Below, in pieces: positions 16,862-26,600 of a DNA stretch of 50,964 nucleotides. Under the pieces are notes generated by a model. The model ran no database searches. It was not told where the DNA came from and saw only the letters and a program-made list of their open reading frames with translations. Source of the stretch: Candidatus Poribacteria bacterium (GTDB lineage: Bacteria > Poribacteria > WGA-4E > WGA-3G); the NCBI GenBank assembly GCA_009841255.1, contig VXMD01000031.1, forward strand, positions 1 through 50,964, in the 5' to 3' direction. The translations under genes were made by a program, and so were the position numbers. How positions within the stretch are numbered: position 1 is the first letter of the stretch; every line of letters begins with the position of its first letter.

Positions 16862-16891
16862 GTGTAGGGGTAGGTCTTGTGCCTGCCCACG
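16862..16891. repeat. Dispersed hairpin repeat (GGGGCAGG type), short copy 3
   Basis: GTGTAGGGGTAGGTCTTGTG followed by CCTGCCCACG: same family as 3607 and 11972 but with a G-T mismatch in the stem and without the 40-bp downstream part. Confidence 0.7.
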
Positions 16892-16969
16892 CATTACCGA
16901 ATTAAATTCTTAATCTTCATCAAACCACACCTATCTCTTTATCTTTTCAAAAGGAGAATCCATAACGTC

Positions 16970-17371
16970 ATGAACGGAAAATTTATTGCGTCTGCCAACG
17001 TAGAACGAGACGAACTCGACTGGGGAACAATCGGTTGGCTCAGTCGTCCAGAAAGCACAGGCGCGAAAGACATCGTCGCCATGGAAGTCAGTCTCTCCCC
17101 CGGATACGGACACGATTTCCATAGACATCCCGACCAAGAAGAGGTCATCTACGTCATAGAAGGCAGCGTCGAGCAATGGCTTGAGGATAAGAAACAGACA
17201 CTTAACGCTGGAGACTCTGTATTCATCCCAGCGGACATGGTTCACGCCTCCTTTAACGTCTCCTCTGCGTCAGCGAAGTTATTCGTTACCCTGAGCCCCA
17301 GCAAAGGCGAAGAGGGGTATCAACTCATCGACGTCTATGATCAGGCACCGTGGAATACGCTCCGCTCGTAA
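16970..17371 (+). CDS. Single-domain cupin protein
   Basis: A 133-residue cupin beta-barrel. Motif 1 is HDFHRHPDQEEVIYVIEG with the HxH metal ligands and the glutamate, and motif 2 is PADMVHASFN with the distal histidine. A metal-dependent enzyme or sugar- or small-molecule-binding role is possible and the sequence does not decide. The ATG at 16970 has AAGGAG about 13 bases upstream; a longer frame from 16877 would include repeat sequence. It ends 11 bp before the methyltransferase gene and is probably cotranscribed with it. Confidence 0.88.
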   Translation: MNGKFIASANVERDELDWGTIGWLSRPESTGAKDIVAMEVSLSPGYGHDFHRHPDQEEVIYVIEGSVEQWLEDKKQTLNAGDSVFIPADMVHASFNVSSASAKLFVTLSPSKGEEGYQLIDVYDQAPWNTLRS

Positions 17372-17382
17372 GAGTTTAAAAA

Positions 17383-18222
17383 ATGATTGGAACGCCAGTC
17401 CCTGAAAGGTTAATGTCAGTTCGCGAGCGGATGCGTGAGTTCTACGAAACATCGGAGACCTATAAAGGGCTTCTCTCCGCGCACGATGAAGCCTATCTCC
17501 GACACTACGTAGAATTGGTGATCCGCCACGCACCCCCACGTTCCAAAATCCTTGACCTCGGGTGCGGGAACGGTATCTCGGCGCGGTTGCTCAATCAGGC
17601 GGATTTTGATGTCGTCGGCACCGACATCTCCCCGCTCTTTCTTGAAGAGGCACGCGCTTGGGAAAATCCGAAGCTCCGCTATCGGGTGTGCGATGTGATG
17701 GAACTCCCCTTTGAAAGCGATTCATTTGACGTTATCTGTTCAAACGAATTGATTGAACATCTGCCCGATGTAGAAACGGCGTTAACCGAGATGATACGGG
17801 TCGTGCGCAAGGGCGGGAGAATTGTGCTCTCTGGACCGAATCTCTGCTCACCTTTAATCCCTGTTCTTGATTGGATCAACCTGATGTCTGGCAAGCCCGG
17901 CAGACCCGTCTGGGGTGAGACGAAACGGCAGGCGTTGCAGCAGTTTACGCGCAACTGTAGACTCTACGTTCAGAAGCGGTTCTTGACACCCGCGACAGTG
18001 GCACCGAAATTCATTTACCGTGAACCCGATTTACAGGCGGATGCCATCGGTGGTGATGCAGACAGTGCCTATTATGCAAGCCCTATTGATCTCGCCCAAT
18101 TTTTCCGATCACACGGGTGCAGGATCGTTAAGAAAGCCGTTGGCTTCGGGATGAAAGGCAGGATTATCGCCGGCGCGTTTCCGTACCTGAGCCCTTATAT
18201 CACCATGGTCGTCGAAAAATGA
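17383..18222 (+). CDS. Class I SAM-dependent methyltransferase (Methyltransf_11 type)
   Basis: A 279-residue methyltransferase. Motif I, ILDLGCGNGISARLL, is at about residues 56-70, with VVGTDISPLF (acidic motif II) and FDVICSNELIEHLPDVETAL (motif IV and post-motif helix). This pattern is typical of UbiE/Methyltransf_11 enzymes acting on small molecules or glycans. Residues 150 onward include LDWINLMSGKPGRPVWGE and a YYASPIDLAQFFRSHGC segment that fits a substrate lid. The stop overlaps the next methyltransferase start as ATGA, so the pair is translationally coupled. Confidence 0.88.
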   Translation: MIGTPVPERLMSVRERMREFYETSETYKGLLSAHDEAYLRHYVELVIRHAPPRSKILDLGCGNGISARLLNQADFDVVGTDISPLFLEEARAWENPKLRYRVCDVMELPFESDSFDVICSNELIEHLPDVETALTEMIRVVRKGGRIVLSGPNLCSPLIPVLDWINLMSGKPGRPVWGETKRQALQQFTRNCRLYVQKRFLTPATVAPKFIYREPDLQADAIGGDADSAYYASPIDLAQFFRSHGCRIVKKAVGFGMKGRIIAGAFPYLSPYITMVVEK

Positions 18223-19040
18223 ACATCCGTCCGGGCGATTTTGTCTTAGAAATAGGGAGCGGTCATAATCCGAAAGCACGCTCGGACGTCTTATGCGATA
18301 AATTTATAGCCGATGACGAACAACGCGGTGGCACAATCGTCGCGGACCGACCGATAGTGGAAGCGGATGGGCAGTTTCTACCGTTCGCCGACCACGCATT
18401 TGACTACGTTATCTGTTCGCATGTATTAGAACACGTCGAAGACCCTGCGCAACTCATCGCTGAATTAGAGCGCGTCGCACGCCGTGGGTATATTGAAACC
18501 CCCTCTGAAATAGGAGAGCGCATCTACGGGTGGCACTATCACAACTGGGTCGTCAACTTAGTCGATGACTGTTTGATGTTACGGAAAAATGAAAGGGATC
18601 CCCAGTTCGGACAACTCTTCCATAGGTTAGCAGCGACAGACAAACATTGGAAACGGTTTCATCTCACACATCATAACCTCTTCCTAGTCCAATATGAATG
18701 GGAGGAGAAAATAAACTACGAGATACTTCCCGATCAGAAACCGGCACTGAATTTAGAATGTCCGGATACCCTTGAAAGGCTCATCGTATCGGAGAATGAC
18801 GCTTCCGGACAGCGTGAATGGCTGCTACTTCTTAAAAGCGTAATTCCGCGGCGCATTGTCTCTCAGGCAAAATCGTTTTCAGCGAGGGGAAACCAACGTC
18901 GCCAGACGAAAACACTGCATGAGATTCTCGTGTGTCCGCAGTGTAAAGGTGAGATTACATGGGAGGAACAACGTCTTCACTGCGAAGCGTGTGAACGGTA
19001 CTACCCAATTATCGACGGAATTCCAAGATGCACTTTTTAA
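18219..19040 (+). CDS. SAM-dependent methyltransferase with C-terminal Trm112-like zinc ribbon
   Basis: A 273-residue protein. The N-terminal methyltransferase has VLEIGSGHNP as motif I and FDYVICSHVLEHVEDPAQLI as the motif IV and helix region. The C-terminal 45 residues are a Trm112/YcaR-like zinc ribbon with CPQC and CEAC pairs, followed by YYPIIDGIPR. Fusions of this kind occur in methyltransferases near glycan or natural-product genes; the substrate is unknown. It overlaps the preceding methyltransferase gene by four bases. Confidence 0.85.
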   Translation: MNIRPGDFVLEIGSGHNPKARSDVLCDKFIADDEQRGGTIVADRPIVEADGQFLPFADHAFDYVICSHVLEHVEDPAQLIAELERVARRGYIETPSEIGERIYGWHYHNWVVNLVDDCLMLRKNERDPQFGQLFHRLAATDKHWKRFHLTHHNLFLVQYEWEEKINYEILPDQKPALNLECPDTLERLIVSENDASGQREWLLLLKSVIPRRIVSQAKSFSARGNQRRQTKTLHEILVCPQCKGEITWEEQRLHCEACERYYPIIDGIPRCTF

Positions 19041-19139
19041 TTTATGAGGTCTCTACCCCGCTCTTCATTCCATTACGAGCGGGTTTCTGGCTCAATCGTA
19101 AGCAAAATAAGGGTATATACGGCATCGCATCAGAAATCA

Positions 19140-19245
19140 AGCCTGCAACATCGGCGCAGGCGACTCGAACACGGAAACTGTAACGTTACATTGACTATCA
19201 CTTATCCGCAAGGAAACTTAAAAATCCGCAAGGAAACTTAAAAAA
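19140..19245 (+). repeat. Leader-type repeat element, copy 3 (directly before the Ldh2-type gene)
   Basis: AGCCTGC-AACATCGGC-GCAGGC hairpin, then GACTCGAACACGGAAAC, then ATCCGCAAGGAAACTTAAAA present twice in tandem and ending exactly at the ATG of 19246. The GACTCGAACACGGAAAC segment is shared with the copy inside the cyclase gene at 45225. Confidence 0.85.
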
Positions 19246-20223
19246 ATGAATGTCGTACCGAAAAAATTTATCCGCGTGATGCCGGATGCAATGCGCGCAT
19301 TCGTCAGTGAAGCGTTCCAAAAGGCAGGGACCTCGGAGGCAGACGCCGCACACATAGCGCATCTGTTGGTTCTCACCGATCTACGGGGTGTGTTCAGCCA
19401 CGGCACATGGCAAACCCCCGGATATGTCGGCATGATGCTTGACGGGAAAGTAAACCCACGTCCAAATGTCCGCTGCATCGACGAATCCCCGACAACAGCG
19501 GTCTACGACGGTGATGGCGGTATGGGACATTTTGCCGCATACCATGCCGCAACAGTAGCCGTCAAAAAAGCCAAAGAGATGGGACTCGGTGCCGCAACGA
19601 GTCGGAACCACTTCCATTTTGGGAGTGCAGGCAAGTATACACGGCTCGCACTTGAAGCGGACTGTGCCGGGTTCGCGGTTTCCTGCCACCGTTTCCGACA
19701 CAGTACCGAGGCTCCAATCGCCACCGCAACAGGTGCCTCACCGATGAGTTTCGCGATCCCAGCAGGCAACCAGCCGCCTATTGTCGTCGATATGGCAACC
19801 GGCATTGATGCCAAGTTGCCGTTAGAAGAAGCGTTTGAACAGAGTCCCGCCGCGTTCTTCAAGATGTTGGGCTTGAGTCACGTGAGCCATGCGCTCGGTG
19901 GGTTTATGGCAGGCATCTGGCTATTCGATAAACCCCCGGATCCCCCAGAAATCTGGGAAGGCGCCAATCAGGGTGCTTTCATTGCTGCGATTGACATCTC
20001 CCGATTCCGACCGATTGACGCGTATAAGACAGAAATCGATCAACATATCCACGATGCCCGACAGATGCAACCGGCACCGGGGTATGATCGATCCGATCTG
20101 CCCGGCGGCTTAGAGTGGGAGCGCGAACGGGAATGGGCGGAAATCGGCATCCCGGTTGGCGAGGCACATCAGGAACAGTTGAAAACAGTCGCTGAACGCG
20201 TTGGCATCCCGTTTCCATTCTAA
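19246..20223 (+). CDS. Ldh2/malate-lactate dehydrogenase family oxidoreductase
   Basis: A 325-residue NAD(P)-dependent dehydrogenase of the Ldh2/YlbC/YiaK family, unrelated in fold to classical lactate dehydrogenase. Family signatures are TDLRGVFSHGTWQTPGYVG, VYDGDGGMGHFAAYHA and ATSRNHFHFGSAGKYTRLAL, the last two lining the cofactor and substrate site. Members oxidise malate, sulfolactate, ureidoglycolate or keto-sugars; the sequence does not choose. Length is slightly short for the family. The ATG directly follows a tandem-duplicated CCGCAAGGAAACTTAAAA tail, whose AAGGAA acts as ribosome binding site. Confidence 0.88.
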   Translation: MNVVPKKFIRVMPDAMRAFVSEAFQKAGTSEADAAHIAHLLVLTDLRGVFSHGTWQTPGYVGMMLDGKVNPRPNVRCIDESPTTAVYDGDGGMGHFAAYHAATVAVKKAKEMGLGAATSRNHFHFGSAGKYTRLALEADCAGFAVSCHRFRHSTEAPIATATGASPMSFAIPAGNQPPIVVDMATGIDAKLPLEEAFEQSPAAFFKMLGLSHVSHALGGFMAGIWLFDKPPDPPEIWEGANQGAFIAAIDISRFRPIDAYKTEIDQHIHDARQMQPAPGYDRSDLPGGLEWEREREWAEIGIPVGEAHQEQLKTVAERVGIPFPF

Positions 20224-20226
20224 TAT

Positions 20227-20249
20227 AGTTATCGGTTGTCAGTTAACGG
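20227..20249. repeat. Heptad-periodic degenerate repeat
   Basis: AGTTATCGGTTGTCAGTTAAC reads as 7-nt steps (GTTATCG, GTTGTCA, GTTAACG). The same 7-nt periodic theme recurs at 38114, 41083, 42043 and 46866 and inside several genes. Confidence 0.55.
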
Positions 20250-20293
20250 ACAACTATCCAGTCAGTTAACGCCTGGCGCAAAATTAAAAAATT

Positions 20294-21256
20294 ATGAATA
20301 CTAATACAAACAACAGAGAAGATCGAAATATTGTGATTATTGGCGGTGGCACCGCTGGGTTCGCCGCGGGCGTCTATACGTCCCGGGCAATGCTTGAACC
20401 TGTTCTCATTACAGGAGACGCACTCGGCGGGCAACTCTCTTTGACACTCGACCTGGAAAACTATCCCGGTTTCTTCGGTAACGAAGCGGGGGTCTTCATA
20501 CAAGGCATGCAAGAACAGGCAGAGCGGTTCGGCACCGAGGTCAAATTCGACACCGTAACGGCTGTCGACTTTTCGCAACATCCGTTTGCTGTCACTACCT
20601 ATGAAAAAGAATACCGTGCAAAATCCGTGATTATATGCACGGGTGCATCGCCGCGCACGCTCGATATTCCCGGTGAAGAGGAATACGGCGGACGGGGGGT
20701 CTCCTACTGTGCAACCTGCGATGGATTCTTCTTCCAAGATCAACGGCTCATTGTCGTTGGCGGTGGTGATGCCGCATTGGAGGAAGGCATCTTCCTAACC
20801 AAGTACGCCTCCGAGGTGTATATCGTCCACCGTCGGGATCAGCTCCGGGCAAGCCAGATTATGCAGGAACGCGCCTTCAAAAACGATAAAATTAAGTTTA
20901 TCTGGGACACTGTTGTCGAAGAAATCAACGGCGACGCAGAAAAAGTGACAGGTGCTACCCTCAAAAACGTTAAAACCGGTGAGACGCAACCCTTCCCCAT
21001 CGACGGCGTGTTTATCTTTATTGGACATATCCCGAACACAGAACTCTTCACAGATGTCATAAGTATGGACGATCAAGGGTATATCATCGTAGACGATATG
21101 CAGCGCACAAACGTAAACGGGGTCTATGCCGCAGGCGATGTACACGACCACGTGTTCCGCCAAGCGATTACTGCCGCAGGCGCCGGTGCCGCAGCTGCGA
21201 TCGCCGCTGAAAAGTTCGTCGCAGAATTAGAGAACCGCGCCTATCCGGGGAATTGA
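20294..21256 (+). CDS. trxB: Thioredoxin reductase
   Basis: A 320-residue cytosolic flavoprotein that passes electrons from NADPH to thioredoxin. The FAD-binding start is NIVIIGGGTAGFAAGVYTSR, the redox-active disulfide is C139-A-T-C142 in YCATCDGFFF, the NADPH-binding motif is IVVGGGDAALEEG, and the C-terminal FAD motif is VNGVYAAGDVHDHVFRQAI. All key elements and the length fit low-molecular-weight TrxB. GIFLTKYASEVYIVHRRDQL is also typical. The ATG is preceded by GCGCAAAATTAAAAAATT, similar to the tail of the leader elements but without a good Shine-Dalgarno core. Confidence 0.95.
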   Translation: MNTNTNNREDRNIVIIGGGTAGFAAGVYTSRAMLEPVLITGDALGGQLSLTLDLENYPGFFGNEAGVFIQGMQEQAERFGTEVKFDTVTAVDFSQHPFAVTTYEKEYRAKSVIICTGASPRTLDIPGEEEYGGRGVSYCATCDGFFFQDQRLIVVGGGDAALEEGIFLTKYASEVYIVHRRDQLRASQIMQERAFKNDKIKFIWDTVVEEINGDAEKVTGATLKNVKTGETQPFPIDGVFIFIGHIPNTELFTDVISMDDQGYIIVDDMQRTNVNGVYAAGDVHDHVFRQAITAAGAGAAAAIAAEKFVAELENRAYPGN

Positions 21257-21285
21257 TCTACTGAATAAATGAACTGTAAAGAAGG

Positions 21286-21315
21286 TTGATATTCGTCAAC
21301 AAATTAGAGTACAAT
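21286..21315 (+). promoter_or_regulatory. Candidate sigma-70 promoter upstream of the FGGY kinase gene
   Basis: TTGATA at 21286-21291 and TACAAT at 21310-21315 with an 18-bp spacer, about 60 bp before the GTG start. Seen by eye only. Confidence 0.4.
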
Positions 21316-21376
21316 GTTCACGGGCATGGATGATGATCATCAATAAAATTAATCTAAGGAGAAGGGAACTGTTTCA

Positions 21377-23047
21377 GTGAATAAACACCCACGACTCGCG
21401 CTCGGTTTAGATTCAAGCACGCAGAGCCTATCCGCTGTCGTCATTGATATAGACACAGCCGAAAAGTGCTTCGAGCATTCGCTTGACTATCGCACCGATG
21501 CACGCCTCAATCACTTCGGTATCGGAGAAGACTATATTTTACCGCCGAGAGAGGAAGGCGAAGCCGAACAACCACCGCTGATGTACCTCGCCTCACTTGA
21601 CGCGCTGTTTGCTGACATGCGCGCCGCGGGTATTCCACTGGAGAACATCCGTCTCATCAACACATCCGGACAGCAGCACGGGCATGTCTATCTGAACCGA
21701 GATGCCGACGCTTTGCTATCACAACTCGCACGTAGGGGCGCGGTCACCTCGCCCCTACAAACCCTACTAAAAGATGCCTTTGCGTATCCGAATGCCCCCA
21801 TCTGGATGACGGCGAATACGACCGCACAAACGGAGGCTGTCCGAAACGGGGTCGGTGGAAAATCGGAGATGATTGAGCTTTCGGGTTCGGATGCACCCCT
21901 CCGCTTCACAGGTGCCGTTGTGCGCCGTGTCGGAGAACAGTTCCCTGAATGTTATGCCGCAACAGCAAAAGTCCAATTGATCAGCAGTTTTATCCCCGCA
22001 GTGCTGACCGGTAACGTCGATGTGCCTATCGATTACGGAAACGGATGTGGGATGTCGCTCATGAACTACCGAAGCAAGGTGTGGGATCCCGCACTGTTGG
22101 CGGCAACCGCGGCTGGTCTACCGGGGGGGGGCGAAGCGCTCTCATCGAAATTGCCTGCGCTCGCACGTCCAGATGCCGTTGTCGGTAGTCTCGCTGCGTA
22201 TTACACAGAGAAGTATGGCTTCGATGGTCGCTGCGCGGTAATCGCGGGGTCCGGCGACAATCCGCAGTCGAAGGTCCCCGTTGCCGGAGATTTACTCAGC
22301 CTCGGCACCAGTTTCGTCAACATGGTATCAACCGATGGAAATACGCTCGATCCAGAGGGATTTGCCAACGCCATGTATGACGGCATTAACCGTCCCTTTA
22401 TGTTCGGATGTCGTACAAACGGTGCCATGGTATGGGATGCCGTGAGGAGTCATTACGGTTTGACGAAAGAGGAATACGCACCCGCGGAAGCGGCGTTGCA
22501 GACCGTTGCTCCCGGACAGTTTATGACATTTTGGCAACCGAGGGCTGAATCCTTCCCCGTCTCTGGTGCGTTTGAGCTCATCCGATCCACCGCACAATCC
22601 ACGTTGGCTGAGGACTATACCGGTATTATTGAAACGAGTCTCGCCGCGCTTTACATCTACTCCGCCGTCTTTACAAAACAGACGCAGGAACCGTTGTTTG
22701 TAACGGGCGGCGCAACAGACAGTCCTGAAATCATGCGGCGTGTCGCGGGAATCTGGAACAGACCGACGCTACCCGTAGAAAAAGGCGGCGCCGCACTCGG
22801 AGCGGCTGTTGCCGGTGTCAAAGCCCTTTTTGATGCAGCTTGCAAGTCAAAACTTGCTATTGAGAAGGACGACGCGGATGCCGACAGGGAAGCAGAATCC
22901 TTTGATGTTGAGGCGTTCAGTGCCGCGGTCTTGAAACGTGGCAAATCCATCCAGCCGAATCCTACAGACGTTGCCGCCTATCATGGTGAAGGGAAATACC
23001 TCCAGCAGTTTCAGGAACAATACGAAAAAATCATGGCAAATTCTTAA
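21377..23047 (+). CDS. FGGY-family carbohydrate kinase, xylulokinase-like
   Basis: A 556-residue sugar kinase. The N-terminus LALGLDSSTQSLSAVVID is the phosphate-1 loop; SGQQHGHVYL is close to the xylulokinase substrate motif; VAGDLLSLGTSFVNM and LFVTGGATDSPEIMRRVAGI are the ATP-binding regions. D-xylulose is the best guess, but some FGGY members use other ketoses. Translation starts at a GTG with AAGGAGAAGGG upstream. Two oddities stand out: a 27-bp palindrome sits in frame at about residues 119-127, and a run of nine G occurs at 22123-22131, a possible slippage site. Confidence 0.87.
   Translation: MNKHPRLALGLDSSTQSLSAVVIDIDTAEKCFEHSLDYRTDARLNHFGIGEDYILPPREEGEAEQPPLMYLASLDALFADMRAAGIPLENIRLINTSGQQHGHVYLNRDADALLSQLARRGAVTSPLQTLLKDAFAYPNAPIWMTANTTAQTEAVRNGVGGKSEMIELSGSDAPLRFTGAVVRRVGEQFPECYAATAKVQLISSFIPAVLTGNVDVPIDYGNGCGMSLMNYRSKVWDPALLAATAAGLPGGGEALSSKLPALARPDAVVGSLAAYYTEKYGFDGRCAVIAGSGDNPQSKVPVAGDLLSLGTSFVNMVSTDGNTLDPEGFANAMYDGINRPFMFGCRTNGAMVWDAVRSHYGLTKEEYAPAEAALQTVAPGQFMTFWQPRAESFPVSGAFELIRSTAQSTLAEDYTGIIETSLAALYIYSAVFTKQTQEPLFVTGGATDSPEIMRRVAGIWNRPTLPVEKGGAALGAAVAGVKALFDAACKSKLAIEKDDADADREAESFDVEAFSAAVLKRGKSIQPNPTDVAAYHGEGKYLQQFQEQYEKIMANS
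21732..21758. repeat. Palindrome embedded in the FGGY kinase gene
   Basis: GTAGGGGCG (21732-21740) and CGCCCCTAC (21750-21758) form a 9-bp stem around CGGTCACCT. The total of 27 nt adds nine codons without breaking the frame. It resembles the intergenic GTAGGGG hairpins. Confidence 0.75.
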
Positions 23048-23091
23048 TTATTCGTAAAGTGCTAAAGCGAATTTAAGGGAAATTCAGAACC

Positions 23092-23186
23092 GTAGCCCGT
23101 AATGTAATGGAGGGCGGATATAAGGAAGAGACGTCAAAGTTGAAAATGAACGTCATTCCTCCGCAAGGTAAGATTAAAAAATTAAC
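23092..23186 (+). repeat. Leader-type repeat element, copy 4 (overlapping the moaC 5' end)
   Basis: GTAGCCC-GTAATGTAATGGA-GGGCGGATA hairpin, then CATTCCTCCGCAAGGTAAGATTAAAAAATTA. The hairpin loop type matches copy 2 (5999-6088). The tail runs into the first conserved codons of moaC. Confidence 0.8.
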
Positions 23187-23667
23187 GCACTTCGACGAAA
23201 AAGGCAATACACGGATGGTGAATGTCGGTGGCAAAGACGAGACACTCCGTATCGCCATCGCTCGTGGACATATTACGGCCCGTCCTGAAACACTCCGTCT
23301 CATCGCTGAACAGGGCATGAAGAAAGGTGATGTCTTAGAGGTCGCGCGGCTTGCAGGTATCATGGCGGCAAAACGCACTGGTGAACTCATCCCATTGTGC
23401 CACCCCCTCGCATTGACTTCAATTCGCGTTGAACTCGCCATCGCAGATGATGCACCACAGGTCGACATTGAAGCAGAAGTCCAGACGGTGGGTCGCACAG
23501 GCGTAGAAATGGAAGCACTCACCGCAGTGTCAGTCGCTGCCCTGACCGTTTATGATATGTGTAAGGCAGTGGATAGAGAAATGGTTATCAGTGAAGTCCA
23601 ACTTGTTAAAAAGACAGGCGGCAAAAGTGGCACTTTCACAAGAGATACACAAGGTTCCAGTCCCTAA
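23107..23667 (+). CDS. moaC: Cyclic pyranopterin monophosphate synthase
   Basis: MoaC converts the MoaA product into cyclic pyranopterin monophosphate in molybdenum cofactor synthesis. The body is clear: KLTHFDEKGNTRMVNV at the start, LIPLCHPLALTS with the active-site histidine, and GVEMEALTAVSVAALTVYDM with DREMVISEVQLVKKTGGKSG at the end. The reading frame of 186 residues is longer than the usual 160 because its first 22 or so codons lie in a repeat element. The true start is uncertain: ATG 23107, ATG 23146 (with AAGGAAGAG about 15 bases upstream), or a rare ATT at 23173, which follows CCGCAAGGTAAG and would give the normal family N-terminus. No other moa genes are nearby. Confidence 0.92.
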   Translation: MEGGYKEETSKLKMNVIPPQGKIKKLTHFDEKGNTRMVNVGGKDETLRIAIARGHITARPETLRLIAEQGMKKGDVLEVARLAGIMAAKRTGELIPLCHPLALTSIRVELAIADDAPQVDIEAEVQTVGRTGVEMEALTAVSVAALTVYDMCKAVDREMVISEVQLVKKTGGKSGTFTRDTQGSSP

Positions 23668-23691
23668 CCGTCCCAAACAAGGAATATAACG

Positions 23692-26600
23692 ATGAATAAA
23701 AAAATGCCTCAGATACTCATCATAATCCTTGCAGTTTGTCTAATTTCCACGGTTTCTTTTGCGGCGGATCACGTCCTCATCATTGGAGGTGTTGCCGGTG
23801 AAAAATCCTTTTACGACGCATTCTGGGATGCCACCTCCCGGTTCCATGAGTTGCTCACCACTGAATACGGCTACACACCCGACCAGATTACTTTTCTCTT
23901 TGAGGACACAGGCGATACACATCAAAGCGGGCAAGGCGCGTTAGAACGGGTTGACGCAGAATCAAATCGCGAACAGGTTTTAACCGCATTCGATCAACTC
24001 GCGAAGACTCTGCAACCCTCAGACAGGTTTCTACTGTTCATGCTTGGACACGCCTCCCGCACCGGTAGAGGCAGTATAAAGTTTAATCTGCGCGGACGGG
24101 ACATTACAGAAGCAGAGTATGTAACGCTCATTAACAACGTGCCGACCGAGAATCAGATCCTAATTTTCGGTTTCCCTTATAGTGCGCGGTTTGTACCGCA
24201 ACTGAGCGCACCCGGACGCATCATCCTCACCTCAAGTTCACCAAATGAAGGCTATTCACTACAGGCAGGGTTCGGCGATATCTTTGTTGATGCTTTCTCC
24301 ACCGCAGATAACGATATAAACGGCGATAGAGATATCTCAGTGTTAGAAGCGTTCCTATCGCTACAGACACGGACGAAGGAGTGGTATGAGAACGACGGCA
24401 CTATTCAGTCCGAACATCCGCATCTCGATGATAACGGTGATGGAAATGCCACGCGAAACCTAACGATTGACCCTGAGGCTTCACGTGTAGAAGGGACAGA
24501 TGATGGCGCACTCGCCGGAAAGAGCTTTTTAGGGAAACGTCGTTCCGCCTTACCCGACAGTCAGCGACTTTCGGACAGCGGAGCGGAAGATGGGAAAACG
24601 GAACACCCACCCTCCCTATCCCCTCACAATCGGGAACTGACAGCAGAGACCCCTTCCTCCGACAGCCGAGAACCCACAACCGATAGCCGTTCTGAGAATC
24701 GTCCCTCGGCACTGCCTTACGACTATATCAGCAAGGCAGACGAGAAAGTCATTCAAGACGCCATTGACACGGCACCCGCTCAAGAGGACTATCCAAAAGA
24801 CGGTGCCGTCGTTCTTTGGGAAAGCGTTGACGTTGACATCGACGAAAAGAGCCGTTATATATATTCCACACGGCGCGTCGTCAAAATCCTCAATGAAGAT
24901 GGCGCAGACCTCGGCGAAATTAGCATCCCCTATATGCGTGGAAAAGACGATGTCACGATCCATCATGCCCGGACATTTACGCCCGATGGTAAAGTTGTTG
25001 AACTGGATTTGAACGCCGTGATAACCGATATCCCACCACCGAGTGCCGTGGACGCAGGGTTATACGTCGATGCACGCTTGATGTACTTCACACTTCCAGA
25101 AATCTCTGACGGTTGCATCATAGACTACGCCTATTCCACGAACAATCTTGGGCACGTCATGCGCGGCGAGTTTTGGCGTAAGGTCTACTTCCAAGGATCA
25201 CAACCCGTGCAGTATTATCGGTTCACCGTACATATCCCGAAGAAAAAGCAACTCTACTACCAGATTTCAGGCGCGCCGGAGATTACAACAGGTTTACCAT
25301 CAAATGCCGCCTTCCTTAATATTGAACCCACTGTCACCGAGAATAACTACATCCGCACCTATATCTTTGAAGCGCAAAATGTGCCACCCTTGAATGAGGA
25401 GTACCTGATGCCTGCGCCGCAGGATCTCGCTTATAGCATTAGCATCTCCTCAATCGATTCGTGGGATAAATTAGTGACATGGTATGCAACACTGATTCGG
25501 GAACAGGATACGATTACACCCGAAATTACGAAAAAGACATCGGAAATCCTTCGCGGTGCCTGGTCCCGAAAAGAGAAAGTGAAACGGCTTTATGAATACG
25601 TCGCGACGAACATCCAGTATCTCGGCTATGAACTCGGAATTTGGGCGATTAAGCCGTATCCAGCCGACTTCGTTCTGAAAGTCGGGAAAGGGGATTGTAA
25701 GGACAAAACGACACTCCTCTCCACGATGCTTTCCTCTGCGGGTATTAATTCCTATCCTGTCCTCATTTCCGCTGGCGATACACGCGGCGTTAATGCTCAC
25801 CTCCCAGACGGGGGTTCGGAAGTCGAGGCGGTCCCCTCACTCGCCTATTTCAATCATATGATCCTTGCTGTGGATGGCGGAAACCAAGATGATGAATTCA
25901 TCTGGCTCGATCCGACAGCAGAGACGTGCGCTTTCGGGGATTTCCCCGCAGGTGACCAAGATAGATGGGCACTCATCATTAATCCACGGTTCCTAACGGA
26001 AAATAAAGCCTCTGACATAGAAAATTCAGATGATAGTGCGGCAGCGGATCGTATGGAAAACAGGCTCTATCTCTTTCGGAGGAGTCCCTCTATAGATGCG
26101 ACATCAAATCTGAAACGGGTTCACACCCGCGTAGAGGTGAAAAGGGATATGAGCGTCTCTGTTGACCAAGAGCTGACAGCAACGGGGATTTTCAACATGA
26201 AACTCCGAAGTCAACTCGCCCACCTACAGACTTCCGAGGAGAAGGCGGAATTCTTTCATAAAGCGTTGGAATTGGACGAACGCGCCAAGGTGACGGACGT
26301 CAAAATCTCTGGGCTTTCAAAGCTGGAAGGCGAGTTGAAGGTCGAAGTCACGTGGACATGTAAGGAGTATTTATACGCGATTGGCAGTCAATTTGTCCTT
26401 GAATTGCCGATCGTCAAACATCCCTATGCCGAACTATTGAGTGAGGAACGCCGAGTGTATCCCGCTGTCATCGGTAAGGCACTCACGCTTGAGGACAAAA
26501 TCAACGTCAGCACGGAGGCACCGTTTCGGATTAGCACCGTTCCTGAGGAGCAGACACTGGAGACCGAGGTCGCCGACATTCAGATCCGCTATTCGCAATC

